DNA of 58,268 nucleotides from the NCBI GenBank assembly GCA_017461045.1, contig JAFTZJ010000010.1:1-58268 (forward strand), in the 5' to 3' direction. The notes beneath the pieces were generated by a model that saw nothing but the letters and a program-made list of their open reading frames with translations, searched no databases and was not told the origin of the DNA. A program made the translations under genes and the position numbers. The DNA comes from Lachnospiraceae bacterium (GTDB taxonomy: Bacteria; Bacillota; Clostridia; Lachnospirales; Lachnospiraceae). Of this stretch, positions 32,973-42,833 are shown in pieces; positions within the stretch are counted from its first letter, which is position 1, and the number at the start of each line of letters is the position of its first letter.

Positions 32973-35238
32973 CCATTTCTCCTTTCTGTACTAATTCCCG
33001 AATTGCCCAACACAATCCGGAATATCGTTTTTGCTCATCTACGTTGTCTACCATTTCATGAACTTTATAGCCATTCCCCACAATTACTACGCATTTCTTA
33101 GCGCGGGTAATTGCAGTATACAACAGGTTCCTATGGAGCAACACTCTCGGCCCGTTAAGAATTGGTAAAATCACCGCCGGATACTCACTTCCCTGAGATT
33201 TATGTATGGTAATGGCATATGCCAGTTCCAACTCATCCAGCATTTTGAAATCATAGGTCACCACTTTATCATCATCCATCAGAACCTTTAGTTCTTCTGC
33301 ATAATCATCAACGGTCTGCACAATTCCGATATCACCGTTAAACACACCAACGCCCTTATCCAGCTCAAAATAACCGCTTTTATCATAAATCGCCCATTCC
33401 AGCTTGTAATTATTCTTTATCTGCATAACCTTATCCCCTTCCCGGAATGTAATGTTACGCACGGTATGTTCTTTCTTCTTCGGGGAGGCAGGATTCAATA
33501 TCGCCTGTAGTTCCCGATTCAAATTTTCTACACCAAGTTCTCCTTGACGCATAGGTGTTAACACCTGCACTTCATAAGGTTTTGCCTGAACATATTTCGG
33601 CATCTTAACCGAAGTCAACTTGCCAACTTCTTCAATAATCGCCCGTATCTGATTCCGGGGCAACAGGAAGAAGTCTTTGCTTTGGTTGTCCATAACCGGA
33701 TATTCGCCACGATTAATTCTATGGGCATTCATTACAATATCGCTGTTTTCCTCCTGACGATATACCGTAGACAATTCGATTACCGGGAATTCTTTTGAAT
33801 TAATAATGTCTTTCAATACATTTCCGGGACCCACACTTGGTAGCTGGTTCACATCACCTACCATTATCAAATGAGTTCCGGGAATAATTGCCTGAAGCAA
33901 GGCATGCGCCAGATAGATATCTACCATGGACATTTCATCGATAATCACCACATCTGCTTCCAAAGGATTCTGTGCATTTCGATCAAACCGAAATCCGGCA
34001 TCACCTTCTACGCCTCCACTTAGTTCCAGTAAACGATGTATAGTCTGTGCCTGATACCCGGTTGCTTCCGTCATTCGCTTTGCCGCACGGCCGGTTGGCG
34101 CCGCCAACCGAAGTTCCATGCCTTCCTGCTCAAAATACTGAATAATCGTATTTATAACTGTAGTCTTTCCGGTACCCGGTCCACCTGTTATAATTACTAG
34201 TCCGGAGGTTGCCGCCTGACGCACCGCATTCCGTTGGAGCTGGTCCAATTCAATTTCAGACTTTTCTTCAATTCGCTTTAATGTATTTTCAATTTCTATA
34301 TTAGGAATATCGTAGGTCAAATCCAGGTCTAACAGCATTCTTGCTGTATCCAATTCCTTGTGATATTGCATACCGCCATAAACCGCCGTAACGCCTTCGA
34401 TTTCTTTCAGAATAATTTTCCGCTCCAGCTGAAGTTCCATCAATTGTTGCTCGATGACTTCTTCGTAAGAATACTCAAATACATCTCCACCCTCCGGCAC
34501 CAGAAAACTGGCCACTTTCCGAACCAACATAGCCTTAGGCAAAAACATATGACCAAGGGTCCCGGATTGATTCAATGTATATAGAATTGCAGAACGCACT
34601 CGAAATTCCGAATCCAGACCGATACCCGCCCGTCTGGCAATTTCATCTGCAATCTTGAATCCCACACCTTGAATATCCTCTGCCAATTGATAAGGATTCT
34701 CTTCCAAAACCTTGTACATACGATTGCCGTATTCATTATATATCTTCACTGCCAAATGTGCATTGATACCATACTTTCCAAGAAACATCATTGCCTGACG
34801 AATATCTTGGCTTTCATGAAATTGGATACCAATCTCTCTTGCCTTACGTTCGGATATGCCCTTAATCTCTGCCAGCCGTTCCGGTTCAAATTCAATAATC
34901 CGAAAGGTATCCTTTTTGAATTTCTTCACGATATGCAATGCCAGAACCGGGCCAATTCCTTTTATAGCCCCGGAGCTCAAATAGCGTTCCATACTATCTA
35001 AATCATCCGGCATACGAAACTCATAGGACTGAATTTTAAACTGACTCTCATAATACGGATGTTCTACCTCTTCTCCCTCTGCTGTGATGTATAAGCCTTG
35101 TTCTGCTCCTTCTACATATCCAACAAACACTTGGGTGTCATCATGTTTTTCATCAATTACAACTGATAATACTGTATATCCATTTTCTTCATTTCGATAT
35201 ATAATTTTCTCAATGTAACCTTCTAATCTCAATTTCAT
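32965..35238 (-). CDS. recD2: RecD2-type SF1B DNA helicase
   Basis: A 757-residue ATP-dependent 5'-3' helicase. N-terminal OB-like region (LEGYIEKIIYRNEENGYTVLSVV), helix-hairpin-helix repeats (GAIKGIGPVLALHIVKKF; IQGVGFKIADEIARR), Walker A ITGGPGTGKTTVI, Walker B VVIIDEMSMVD, GDVNQLPSVGPG, and a UvrD-type C-terminus AYAITIHKSQGSEYP...LYTAITRAKK. ATG 35238 is preferred because it gives the family N-terminus; its ribosome binding site (GGAGA) is close. Roles include DNA repair and replication-fork processing. Confidence 0.93.
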   Translation of the reverse strand: MKLRLEGYIEKIIYRNEENGYTVLSVVIDEKHDDTQVFVGYVEGAEQGLYITAEGEEVEHPYYESQFKIQSYEFRMPDDLDSMERYLSSGAIKGIGPVLALHIVKKFKKDTFRIIEFEPERLAEIKGISERKAREIGIQFHESQDIRQAMMFLGKYGINAHLAVKIYNEYGNRMYKVLEENPYQLAEDIQGVGFKIADEIARRAGIGLDSEFRVRSAILYTLNQSGTLGHMFLPKAMLVRKVASFLVPEGGDVFEYSYEEVIEQQLMELQLERKIILKEIEGVTAVYGGMQYHKELDTARMLLDLDLTYDIPNIEIENTLKRIEEKSEIELDQLQRNAVRQAATSGLVIITGGPGTGKTTVINTIIQYFEQEGMELRLAAPTGRAAKRMTEATGYQAQTIHRLLELSGGVEGDAGFRFDRNAQNPLEADVVIIDEMSMVDIYLAHALLQAIIPGTHLIMVGDVNQLPSVGPGNVLKDIINSKEFPVIELSTVYRQEENSDIVMNAHRINRGEYPVMDNQSKDFFLLPRNQIRAIIEEVGKLTSVKMPKYVQAKPYEVQVLTPMRQGELGVENLNRELQAILNPASPKKKEHTVRNITFREGDKVMQIKNNYKLEWAIYDKSGYFELDKGVGVFNGDIGIVQTVDDYAEELKVLMDDDKVVTYDFKMLDELELAYAITIHKSQGSEYPAVILPILNGPRVLLHRNLLYTAITRAKKCVVIVGNGYKVHEMVDNVDEQKRYSGLCWAIRELVQKGEMVE

Positions 35239-35251
35239 TCTCCATAAAAAA

Positions 35252-35299
35252 GGCTGCCTTGAACAAAGCCGAAATCTCCGTACTTCATTCATGGCAGCC
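35252..35299 (-). terminator. terminator between flgJ-like gene and recD2
   Basis: Arms GGCTGCC (35299-35293) and GGCAGCC (35258-35252) on the minus strand followed by TTTTTT, 54 bases after the flgJ-like stop and just upstream of the recD2 start. The loop is long (34 bases), which weakens the call. Confidence 0.55.
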
Positions 35300-35352
35300 C
35301 CTTACCATGTTCCAAAGTTCATTTGCGAAGCTTCATGCATCCTCGCATTCAA

Positions 35353-35808
35353 TTATAAGCGAATACTCTGAGCCGCTGTATTTGCCGACTGCTCTGCCTC
35401 ACCTGTATTCGCATCTTTCTTCTCGGTATCCTTAACTCCGGTTACCGATTCTGCCGCCTTAATATTCACCGCGTTCATGTTGTTCTTCATGGATTCATAC
35501 AACATCTGTGCGATTCCTAAATCGCCCTTCTCAGTCAAAATACCGGCATATTCCTGGGTCATCATATCACCAAAGTATTCCACATACTGGTTGTCCTCTT
35601 CTTCCGACTTCGGAATACTTTCCTGCACCTGCTTCATAACCTGTTCAATCAGATAAGCTTCAAATTCCTGACAAGCCTCCATTAATTCTTCGTCAGTTGC
35701 TTCTTTAATTGCCTTGTTTTTCAACTTATTCTCTAATGCAGATGCCTTTATACTACCGGCATCATTCTGCGTATAGTAGTTGTTATAAAGATTACTAATA
35801 GAATCCAT
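35353..35808 (-). CDS. flgJ: FlgJ-like rod-binding protein
   Basis: A 151-residue protein with the rod-binding domain: EELMEACQEFEAYLIEQVMKQVQESIPKS then YVEYFGDMMTQEYAGILTEKGDLGIAQMLYESMK. It lacks the C-terminal muramidase domain of proteobacterial FlgJ, as is normal in Firmicutes. It is the third flagellar gene after mbl. ATG 35808 follows AGGTGTAGCGT. Confidence 0.88.
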   Translation of the reverse strand: MDSISNLYNNYYTQNDAGSIKASALENKLKNKAIKEATDEELMEACQEFEAYLIEQVMKQVQESIPKSEEEDNQYVEYFGDMMTQEYAGILTEKGDLGIAQMLYESMKNNMNAVNIKAAESVTGVKDTEKKDANTGEAEQSANTAAQSIRL

Positions 35809-35817
35809 ACGCTACAC

Positions 35818-36666
35818 CTACCTTCTTAAGTTGTTTGCCTGCTCCAACATCTCATCTGATGCTTGAATAATCTTCGAATTCATCTGATATGCACGCTGTG
35901 CCACAATTAAATTTACCATCTCATCTGCAACCTGCACATTGGATGCCTCTATGTATCTCTGATGAGTCTGACTCAATTTCAATCCCTGTGTCTGGGATTC
36001 TTCCATCGGTGCACCGGATGCTACGGTCTGTGCATATCGGTTTCCGGAAGCCTTTTCTAATCCTGCCGGATTATTAAACTGTACAATACCAAGTTGTATA
36101 TTATATAACGGATTGCCGTTGGCATCTCTACGAACCAGATTTATCTGTTCCCCATTCTGATCTGTTACAGAAAGTCTTCCGTCCTTAGCAATTCCAATAT
36201 CCGCAGCATTGTAATCATCCGGAATAATAATTGTGTTATTAAACTGATCCAACACCGGATTACCATCTGTGGTACAAAGCATCGTACCACCATTTACCGG
36301 CGATACTGCAAAATTACCATCTCTGGTATACTGAATTTCACCTGTCTCAATTCGAACCTTAAAGAAACCATCACCTTCAATTGCTACTGCAAACGGGCTT
36401 TCACTAGGTGTCAGATTACCCTGAGTAAACTGACTGGTAATCGCTGCCGTCCGGCTTCCCAAGCCCACCTGAGCCCCTACGGGCTTTTCTTCTCCTACGT
36501 TATTCGTAGAACGGGTCTGTAAGGTCTGATATAACAATGACTTAAACTCTGCAGTCTCTGTCTTATATCCGGTTGTATTCAAATTCGCCAGATTGTTGGC
36601 GATTGTATCTACATTTTCCTGCTGAGCGATCATTCCGCTTCTCGCAGTCCATAATGATCTTACCAC
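35818..36666 (-). CDS. flgG: flagellar hook/rod protein FlgG-like (FlhP position)
   Basis: A 282-residue rod/hook-family protein: MVRSLWTARSGMIAQQENVDTIANNLANLNTTGYKTETAEFKSLLYQTL at the N-terminus, FAVAIEGDGFFKV in the middle and SNVQVADEMVNLIVAQRAYQMNSKIIQASDEMLEQANNLRR at the C-terminus. This length and end fit the distal rod protein FlgG. The start is GTG at 36666, with AAAGGAGCAGAAC upstream. It lies 33 bases after a paralogous gene, as flhP follows flhO in Bacillus. Confidence 0.88.
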   Translation of the reverse strand: MVRSLWTARSGMIAQQENVDTIANNLANLNTTGYKTETAEFKSLLYQTLQTRSTNNVGEEKPVGAQVGLGSRTAAITSQFTQGNLTPSESPFAVAIEGDGFFKVRIETGEIQYTRDGNFAVSPVNGGTMLCTTDGNPVLDQFNNTIIIPDDYNAADIGIAKDGRLSVTDQNGEQINLVRRDANGNPLYNIQLGIVQFNNPAGLEKASGNRYAQTVASGAPMEESQTQGLKLSQTHQRYIEASNVQVADEMVNLIVAQRAYQMNSKIIQASDEMLEQANNLRR

Positions 36667-36699
36667 GTTCTGCTCCTTTCTATTGCCATACTAAGACAA

Positions 36700-37479
36700 T
36701 TATACCTTACCAATCTGATTCACTGCCTTGTCTAAGGTTGAATCAATGGTCTGCATCATTTTCTGATTGGTTTCATAAGCTCTTGTAACCGTAATCATAG
36801 AAACCATTTCATTAATGACATTCACATTGGAAGTTTCTAAATATCCTTGACGGGTTAATGCTGCACCTGCCACCATACCGGCTTCCGGCAAGGCTTCGAA
36901 CATATTCTCACCATATAAACTCAGCGCTTCGTAATTCTCAAAATCCACAATCTGAAGCTGACCTACTGGAACTTCATTGGCAAAAATATTGCCCAACGAG
37001 TCCATAGATACCTCTGCGGTATCTGCTCCCGGAATTCGGATTCTCTGATTATTCGCGCCCAGCACAAAATCTCCATCCTTAGTCACAAGATAACCTTCCC
37101 TGGTAACAGTGAATGAGCCATCACGTGTATAACGTATATGTTCTACTCCACTCTTGTCTGTTGTGCTAATGGTAAAAAATCCGTTGCCTTCTAATGCCAC
37201 ATCATATGGATTACCGGTCTCACGAAAACCACCCTGGGAAAAATCCGTATAAGTTTCGCCGATTTTTACACCCAGACTTACGGTTCCGATTCCTTTATAC
37301 AAATATGCATCGGAGGTATCGTCTACCCGTATCGCCAGTTCCCGGTCAAAAGACTGTGATGTAGCACCCATCTTCTTGTATCCGGTTGTGTTTGAATTCG
37401 CCATATTGTTCGCAATTACATCCAGACGTCTTTGCTCATTCCGCAATCCCGTATACGCTGTGTATAGGCCTTTTACCAT
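36700..37479 (-). CDS. flgF: flagellar hook/rod protein FlgF/FlhO-like
   Basis: A 259-residue rod/hook-family protein: MVKGLYTAYTGLRNEQRRLDVIANNMANSNTTGYKKMG, GNPYDVALEGNGFFTIS, and C-terminal TSNVNVINEMVSMITVTRAYETNQKMMQTIDSTLDKAVNQIGKV. FlgF versus FlgG is decided mainly by position after the mreB-like gene (the flhO position). ATG 37479 follows AAAAGGAGTTGAAAGA. Confidence 0.82.
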   Translation of the reverse strand: MVKGLYTAYTGLRNEQRRLDVIANNMANSNTTGYKKMGATSQSFDRELAIRVDDTSDAYLYKGIGTVSLGVKIGETYTDFSQGGFRETGNPYDVALEGNGFFTISTTDKSGVEHIRYTRDGSFTVTREGYLVTKDGDFVLGANNQRIRIPGADTAEVSMDSLGNIFANEVPVGQLQIVDFENYEALSLYGENMFEALPEAGMVAGAALTRQGYLETSNVNVINEMVSMITVTRAYETNQKMMQTIDSTLDKAVNQIGKV

Positions 37480-37543
37480 TCTTTCAACTCCTTTTAACTA
37501 TTCTGCGTGCGGATTCTGTCACCAGAACACCGCGTCACCTTCG

Positions 37544-38536
37544 CTAGTCTCTCTTTCCAGACAAGAATTCAATGTATTTTCCGGTTCCAATTGCAACTGC
37601 TGTCAATGGATTATCAGCAGTAATGGTTGTAATACCGGTCTTTTCCTCAATCAATTCTTCCAAACCATTTAACAGTGCTCCACCGCCTGTTAATACAATA
37701 CCGCGGTCTGAAATATCCGCTGCCAATTCCGGTGGAGTACGCTCCAATACGCTGTGTACCGCTTCTACAATCTGTGCGGTTACTTCCCGTAACGCCTCCT
37801 CAGTTTCCGTTGAGGTTACTGTAATGGTCTTTGGCAAACCGGTTACCAGATTACGTCCACGGACTTCCATAGACACTTCATCCGGTCTCTTATAACAGGT
37901 ACCAATGTTAATCTTCAACTCTTCTGCTGTTCGTTCACCAATCAACAGATTGTGCTTCTTACGCATGTAACGAACAATTGCTTCATCAAAGTCATCACCT
38001 GCAGTCTTTACAGATGTACTAACTACAGTACCTCCCAAAGAAATAACTGCGATATCTGCAGTACCACCACCGATATCAACAATCATATTACCGCATGGTC
38101 TTGCAATATCAATACCTGCACCAATTGCTGCAGCTACAGGTTCTTCGATAATAGAAACATCTCTTGCACCTGCCTGATAAGTCGCATCTTCTACTGCCTT
38201 CTTTTCAACTTCTGTTACACCACTTGGTACACAGACACTGATTCTTGGCTTTCTTCCAAAGATACTTCTACCAACTGCTTTTTGGATAAAATACTTCAAC
38301 ATCTTCTCTGTAATGGTATAGTCGGAAATAACACCCTGCTTCAAAGGACGTACGGCTACAATATTACCCGGTGTTCTACCAAGCATCAATCGTGCCTCTT
38401 CACCAATTGCCTTAATCTTGTTGGTATCCCGATCAAAAGCAACTACAGAAGGCTCCTTCAATACAACGCCTTTTCCTTTTACATATACCAATATACTAGC
38501 GGTTCCTAAATCAATTCCAATATCTGAACTTGCCAT
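37544..38536 (-). CDS. mbl: MreB/Mbl family actin-like cell-shape protein
   Basis: A 330-residue actin homologue: DIGIDLGTASILVYVKGKGVVLKEPSVVAFD (phosphate 1), MIVDIGGGTADIAVISLGG (phosphate 2), EPVAAAIGAGI, and LTGGGALLNGLEELI. MreB-type filaments organise cell-wall synthesis along the cylinder. It precedes two rod genes as mbl precedes flhO-flhP in Bacillus; the Mbl label rests on that synteny. ATG 38536 follows AAAGGGGATTAAC. Confidence 0.9.
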   Translation of the reverse strand: MASSDIGIDLGTASILVYVKGKGVVLKEPSVVAFDRDTNKIKAIGEEARLMLGRTPGNIVAVRPLKQGVISDYTITEKMLKYFIQKAVGRSIFGRKPRISVCVPSGVTEVEKKAVEDATYQAGARDVSIIEEPVAAAIGAGIDIARPCGNMIVDIGGGTADIAVISLGGTVVSTSVKTAGDDFDEAIVRYMRKKHNLLIGERTAEELKINIGTCYKRPDEVSMEVRGRNLVTGLPKTITVTSTETEEALREVTAQIVEAVHSVLERTPPELAADISDRGIVLTGGGALLNGLEELIEEKTGITTITADNPLTAVAIGTGKYIEFLSGKRD

Positions 38537-38737
38537 GTTAATCCCCTTTCTAATGGACAAAAATAAATCTCTGCTCCTATTATAAACACTCTGGAAATAT
38601 TTTCAAAGTGGATTTCAAGATTTCAGCAAATTCACCGATACTGTTACTAACTTATCCTTATATATCGACATTTTGCATACAAATCTTTACTTTCATTTTA
38701 ACCATTATTTCATTTTTAAAACATCACTGTTGAAAAA

Positions 38738-41218
38738 CTATGATTTTTTATTCTCACGCATAATGACCATTTTGGCGTCTTCGCCGTTTTGCCATTTTAT
38801 GGACAATTCCTGAATGTTCATAATCTTATTCACCTGACGAATGTAACTCTGCCATTTTATATCCCCAATCGGTTGAATACCTTCCCTGGTATAGGTCGGT
38901 GTCGGCTCTGATAAAAAGGCCCGGCTATCCATATCCGTCACATCCATGCCGAACAGATTCTCCATTGCTTCATTGGCAAACAGCACTTTGCCATCTTGAA
39001 GATCTTTTACAAATACACAATCCGACACGAAATTATATGCATTCAACAAATCCTTGTTCAAAGCAACCATATGATCTGTATTATTACTTCGAACCATAAT
39101 TCCCTGAATAATATCTGCCACATCCTGACAATAAGCAATTTCCCGTTCTAAGAATACCCGCTTGCTTTGACTGGTAAACATAATTCCACCATAAATCTCG
39201 TCATTTACTACCAAGCCAAAAATCATCATAGCATTGGAATTCGTAGAGGCCGCAAAATATTCCATCAAGGCATCCTCCGATTCCTCACCACGAATTACAT
39301 AGCCGCCATTGGATACAATCGGATTCTTACGGCAAAGCTCTGCCATCCGCCAGCTTTGTTCCGGAAACACATTATAATCCGTTTCCGAAGCATTCCACTT
39401 TGCTACGCAGGAATATGTCTCTTGATTACTGTTACCGCAATATACTGCAATAGAGGTTAAATGCAACAGCTCACATGTCTTCTCCAAAATCTCTTGCATG
39501 GTCGCATTCGCATCATTTCGCATATTCGCAAAGGCTCTTGCCAAAATCAACTGACCTTCCAGTTCTTCACTCATTTCACGTTCTGCCAATCGACTCTTTT
39601 GGGAATCCATGGCGAGATACTGATTATCAAATCCTGCTTTGGTCATCAACTCTATCATCTTCTGTAAAGACTCAATGGAGTTATGCAATCTGGAAACCGC
39701 TTCTTCATCAAAGGCACAAATCAAGCACGCCGCCAACTGTTTATCACTGACCCGCAAAGGAATTGCACCCATTTGCTTTTCAAAATTATTCTGCTCCAAT
39801 TCCCAGACAGTGAATTTTCGTTTTGACGACATTTTCTTCAATGTTTCATTGATTCGTTCCCGATACTGCGGCCGTTCTAAAATGTCATAAAACTCTCCCA
39901 GATGAATCATCGGTCCTGCAGGTTTTGTCAACAACTGACCTTTTACATCCACTAAGACCGCATACAATTGATTATTCTCTGCAAATGCATTTAAGAATTC
40001 CTGTATCTCATCTTTTTGCAGAAACTCCTCAAAAAACTCCTCTGAAGCTTGTGCCTGTCCGCTCATTACATAATCGAGCTTTTCTTCCAGTGCTTTCTGA
40101 TTATCCAGAAGATTCTGTTCGTAACTGCTTTCATCTGTGGCATCCTGCATCAACAATTCCACATCATACATATATTCATCGATAATTCGCACCGACGCAC
40201 AGAAGCGAACCCATCGGATATTTCCGTCTTCGCCTTTAATCCGGCATTTATTCATATAATTATCGATTGGGATATTCTTCGCATTCGTTAAGATTTCATT
40301 TACCCGTTCCCGGTCTTCCGGCACGACATAATCCGTAAAGGTTTTTCTGCCTTTTCGCAAGTCTTCCACATCCATACCAATTCCGCTGGCATTGGAAGAT
40401 ACATATTTAACGGTTCCCTTGCCATTCAATACCCGTTTCACCAGAACAACACTCTTGCTTTGCTCAATTGCTGCACGCAAATACTGATTCTCATCCTTCT
40501 CCAGCTTTTCTCCTGTCACATCTACCATGACAATTTCCATGCCTTCGATGCCACCGGTTGCATTCCGCACCATGCGAACATTACCGCGCACATAGCACAC
40601 TTTACGGCTTTCCGTAACGATACGATATTCCATACAATCAATATCCTGTGCATCCCGCTCCCGTTCCGCAAAGCTACCTAATACAGAATCCAAATCATCC
40701 GGATGAATCAAATCCTTAAACTGCATTTTTCCGGTATAGAATTCTTCGCAAGTATATCCGTATTGCTTAACATTCTTACTAATATAATTTAATTTTATCT
40801 CTTCCTGATCTTCAAAGCTTAAATGTGCAATGATTACATGACTGTTCTCAATAATCCGTTCCAACAGCCAACTATTCATTCCGGTTCCCGGACGTTGTTC
40901 AAACAACAGCATATACATCCGTTGTTCATCCACTTCAAATTCGTTTACTATTCCAACTATCGGATATTCCCGAACCCCATTGGACAGCACCAAATGATAT
41001 TCCACAATTGCTTTCCGATCATGCAACTGAGTCCAAAACCGATTTGCATCGGCAATTTTTTCAATTTCTATACTTAAATTCTGTGTCTTCTGTCCCAGAA
41101 GCAGTTTTGCTTCATAGTTCATAAGCACTACATTTCCGGTATCTGCTTCTACAATAACCACCGGAAATTCGATTCGCTTTGCAAAATCTTCATAGCAGTC
41201 ATATCGTAACTTACCCAT
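38738..41218 (-). CDS. multi-PAS/GAF sensory protein without an output domain
   Basis: An 826-residue cytoplasmic protein. In order: PAS-like segment at 15-105 (FPVVIVEADTGNVVLMNYEAKLLLG), PAS at about 120-235 (ending GMEIVMVDVTGEKLEKDE), PAS at about 245-365 (YVSSNASGIGMDVEDL; YDVELLMQDATDES), a PocR-like ligand-binding stretch at about 400-510, GAF at about 560-700 (ILEKTCELLHLTSIAVYCG), and a last PAS at about 715-826 (SDCVFVKDLQDGKVLFANEAMENLFGMD). No GGDEF, EAL, histidine kinase or HTH follows; the protein ends after the last PAS. No transmembrane segment is evident. It may signal through protein contacts. Start ATG 41218 follows AAGGAAGGAGCAGAAGC. Confidence 0.82.
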   Translation of the reverse strand: MGKLRYDCYEDFAKRIEFPVVIVEADTGNVVLMNYEAKLLLGQKTQNLSIEIEKIADANRFWTQLHDRKAIVEYHLVLSNGVREYPIVGIVNEFEVDEQRMYMLLFEQRPGTGMNSWLLERIIENSHVIIAHLSFEDQEEIKLNYISKNVKQYGYTCEEFYTGKMQFKDLIHPDDLDSVLGSFAERERDAQDIDCMEYRIVTESRKVCYVRGNVRMVRNATGGIEGMEIVMVDVTGEKLEKDENQYLRAAIEQSKSVVLVKRVLNGKGTVKYVSSNASGIGMDVEDLRKGRKTFTDYVVPEDRERVNEILTNAKNIPIDNYMNKCRIKGEDGNIRWVRFCASVRIIDEYMYDVELLMQDATDESSYEQNLLDNQKALEEKLDYVMSGQAQASEEFFEEFLQKDEIQEFLNAFAENNQLYAVLVDVKGQLLTKPAGPMIHLGEFYDILERPQYRERINETLKKMSSKRKFTVWELEQNNFEKQMGAIPLRVSDKQLAACLICAFDEEAVSRLHNSIESLQKMIELMTKAGFDNQYLAMDSQKSRLAEREMSEELEGQLILARAFANMRNDANATMQEILEKTCELLHLTSIAVYCGNSNQETYSCVAKWNASETDYNVFPEQSWRMAELCRKNPIVSNGGYVIRGEESEDALMEYFAASTNSNAMMIFGLVVNDEIYGGIMFTSQSKRVFLEREIAYCQDVADIIQGIMVRSNNTDHMVALNKDLLNAYNFVSDCVFVKDLQDGKVLFANEAMENLFGMDVTDMDSRAFLSEPTPTYTREGIQPIGDIKWQSYIRQVNKIMNIQELSIKWQNGEDAKMVIMRENKKS

Positions 41219-41298
41219 GCTTCTGCTCCTTCCTTACAATCTATCTTCATACCTTCGTATGAAATACTATTTTGCCAACATTACTAATACATAAGAAA

Positions 41299-41328
41299 GG
41301 CTGTCCCAAGGAACACTTCGGGACAGCC
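41299..41328 (-). terminator. terminator after the coiled-coil gene
   Basis: Nine-base perfect arms GGCTGTCCC (minus 41328-41320) and GGGACAGCC (41307-41299), 12-base loop, TTTCTT after it. It lies 12 bases after the stop codon of the coiled-coil gene. Confidence 0.85.
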
Positions 41329-41339
41329 AGAACATCTAC

Positions 41340-42653
41340 TTAAAACCGATAAAAATTGTTCTCGTACTCTGACATCTGTTCTTCTTTTATTCCTGTATCT
41401 TCTTTCGATGTCTCTTCCGTCGGATTCTCATCTGCCAAACTCATCTCTACAGATTGCACTTCCACCGAATCGGTTTGCATCTCCTCTTCTTTCTGTGCAT
41501 CTGTAACAGCAGCCTCCTCTTCCTGTGGGAACACAGAAAATCCTGCAGTTGCAATTTCCTTCGTCTGATTGCATGCATTTGACAGGTTATCAATTGCCTG
41601 CTTCATATTCTCCATGTACGTATTCACACTGTCGCATTGCTCCTGAACACGTTGGCGAATAGTCGCTACCTGTTTTTCAGTCTCTGCAATCTTTTGATCA
41701 CATTCTTCCTGGGTCACACGCATAAGCTCATCACATTCTGCTTCTGTCTGCGCCAATTTTTCTTCCTGTTGCTGTTTTGTAGTAGTAATCAACTCTTCTT
41801 TTTCTGCTTCTGCCTGTTGCTTTATCTTGCGACTTTCTTCTTCTGCAGCTGCCACTACTTGGTCTGCACGTTCCCGTGCTTCTATCAAGGTCTTAGAAAT
41901 CGCTTCGTATTTTCCGGCATAGGAGGTTTCTTTTTCCTTCAGTTCATCCAATTCCTGCTTCATGCCGGCATATTCCTGCTTTTGCTCTTCCGCATCTGCC
42001 TTTGCCTGCACAATCCGTTCTTCATACTCTGCTTTCACAGCAGCAATTTCTTCATTCTGCTTAATCAATAATTCTGCAATCTGATTTTCACAATCTTCTT
42101 TCATCGCAGTTAACGCAGTATCCTTTTCCTGCTTCAACTGCTCTATCCGGGATTCGTAGTCGGATTTCATGGAATTTGATGCGGATTCCTGTTCTGCTTT
42201 CATAGCCTCTAACTGATCGCCACCACTGCGCTTTGCATCTTCAGTCATACGCTTCTGCTCATCTAATTCAGAATTTAACTCGATGCACTTTGCAATACGT
42301 TCATCCAGTTTCTGCTGTAATTCAGCAATCTCCGCATTCTTTGCGTCAATTGTAGATTTCAGTTCTTCTTTTTCTGCAATTTGCTCTTCTAGCTGCTGCT
42401 TTACTTCATCGTTCTGAACGAAAGAGCTTTCTAATTCTAATTTTAATTTTTCAATATCTTCACTTGCCGCGGTCTTCACTTGCTCCTTTGCAACCTGAAG
42501 CGTCCGAACGGTCTCGCTCAATTTACCTATAGTAGTCTTCAAATCAGCAATATCACTTTGATGACTTCGATTGGTCTCTGCCACATATTCATCTACAATC
42601 GCTTTGTCATATCCCCCGAATGATACCGTCTTAAACATCTCATCCCTTGCCAT
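41340..42653 (-). CDS. long coiled-coil protein with DivIVA-like N-terminus
   Basis: A 437-residue protein. The first 25 residues (FKTVSFGGYDKAIVDEYVAETNRS) follow the membrane-targeting/dimerisation pattern of DivIVA/GpsB family N-termini. Residues about 30-370 are heptad-rich coiled coil, heavy in Glu, Lys, Gln and Ala. The C-terminus is acidic and Ser/Thr-rich and ends FYRF. DivIVA-like proteins mark poles and septa, so a role in placing flagella or chemosensory proteins is possible (inference). It has a strong sigma-A promoter and its own terminator. Confidence 0.75.
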   Translation of the reverse strand: MARDEMFKTVSFGGYDKAIVDEYVAETNRSHQSDIADLKTTIGKLSETVRTLQVAKEQVKTAASEDIEKLKLELESSFVQNDEVKQQLEEQIAEKEELKSTIDAKNAEIAELQQKLDERIAKCIELNSELDEQKRMTEDAKRSGGDQLEAMKAEQESASNSMKSDYESRIEQLKQEKDTALTAMKEDCENQIAELLIKQNEEIAAVKAEYEERIVQAKADAEEQKQEYAGMKQELDELKEKETSYAGKYEAISKTLIEARERADQVVAAAEEESRKIKQQAEAEKEELITTTKQQQEEKLAQTEAECDELMRVTQEECDQKIAETEKQVATIRQRVQEQCDSVNTYMENMKQAIDNLSNACNQTKEIATAGFSVFPQEEEAAVTDAQKEEEMQTDSVEVQSVEMSLADENPTEETSKEDTGIKEEQMSEYENNFYRF

Positions 42654-42761
42654 ACACGAACCTCCTAACTTGTATTGCCCCCTCGCTTTGCTCGGCGACT
42701 TATTGCTGTGTGCATCTGCTCATATGCACACTTCTTAGCGAATTTTGTATAAACTGCAATA

Positions 42762-42790
42762 ATTATAGCATAGTAAAAAACAAAATGCAA
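42762..42790 (-). promoter_or_regulatory. sigma-A promoter of the coiled-coil gene
   Basis: On the minus strand TTGCAT (42790-42785), 17 bases, TATAAT (42767-42762); the start codon is 109 bases downstream. Confidence 0.7.
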
Positions 42791-42833
42791 TATTTTTTAA
42801 ATCCTCCCGCATATTCATTGGTAAGTACTAAAA

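Noticed and set aside
37952-38509. 185-codon plus-strand frame inside the mreB-like gene
   Set aside because: It is the complement of highly conserved actin-like motifs and shows a Cys/Asn/Thr-rich pattern typical of shadow frames.
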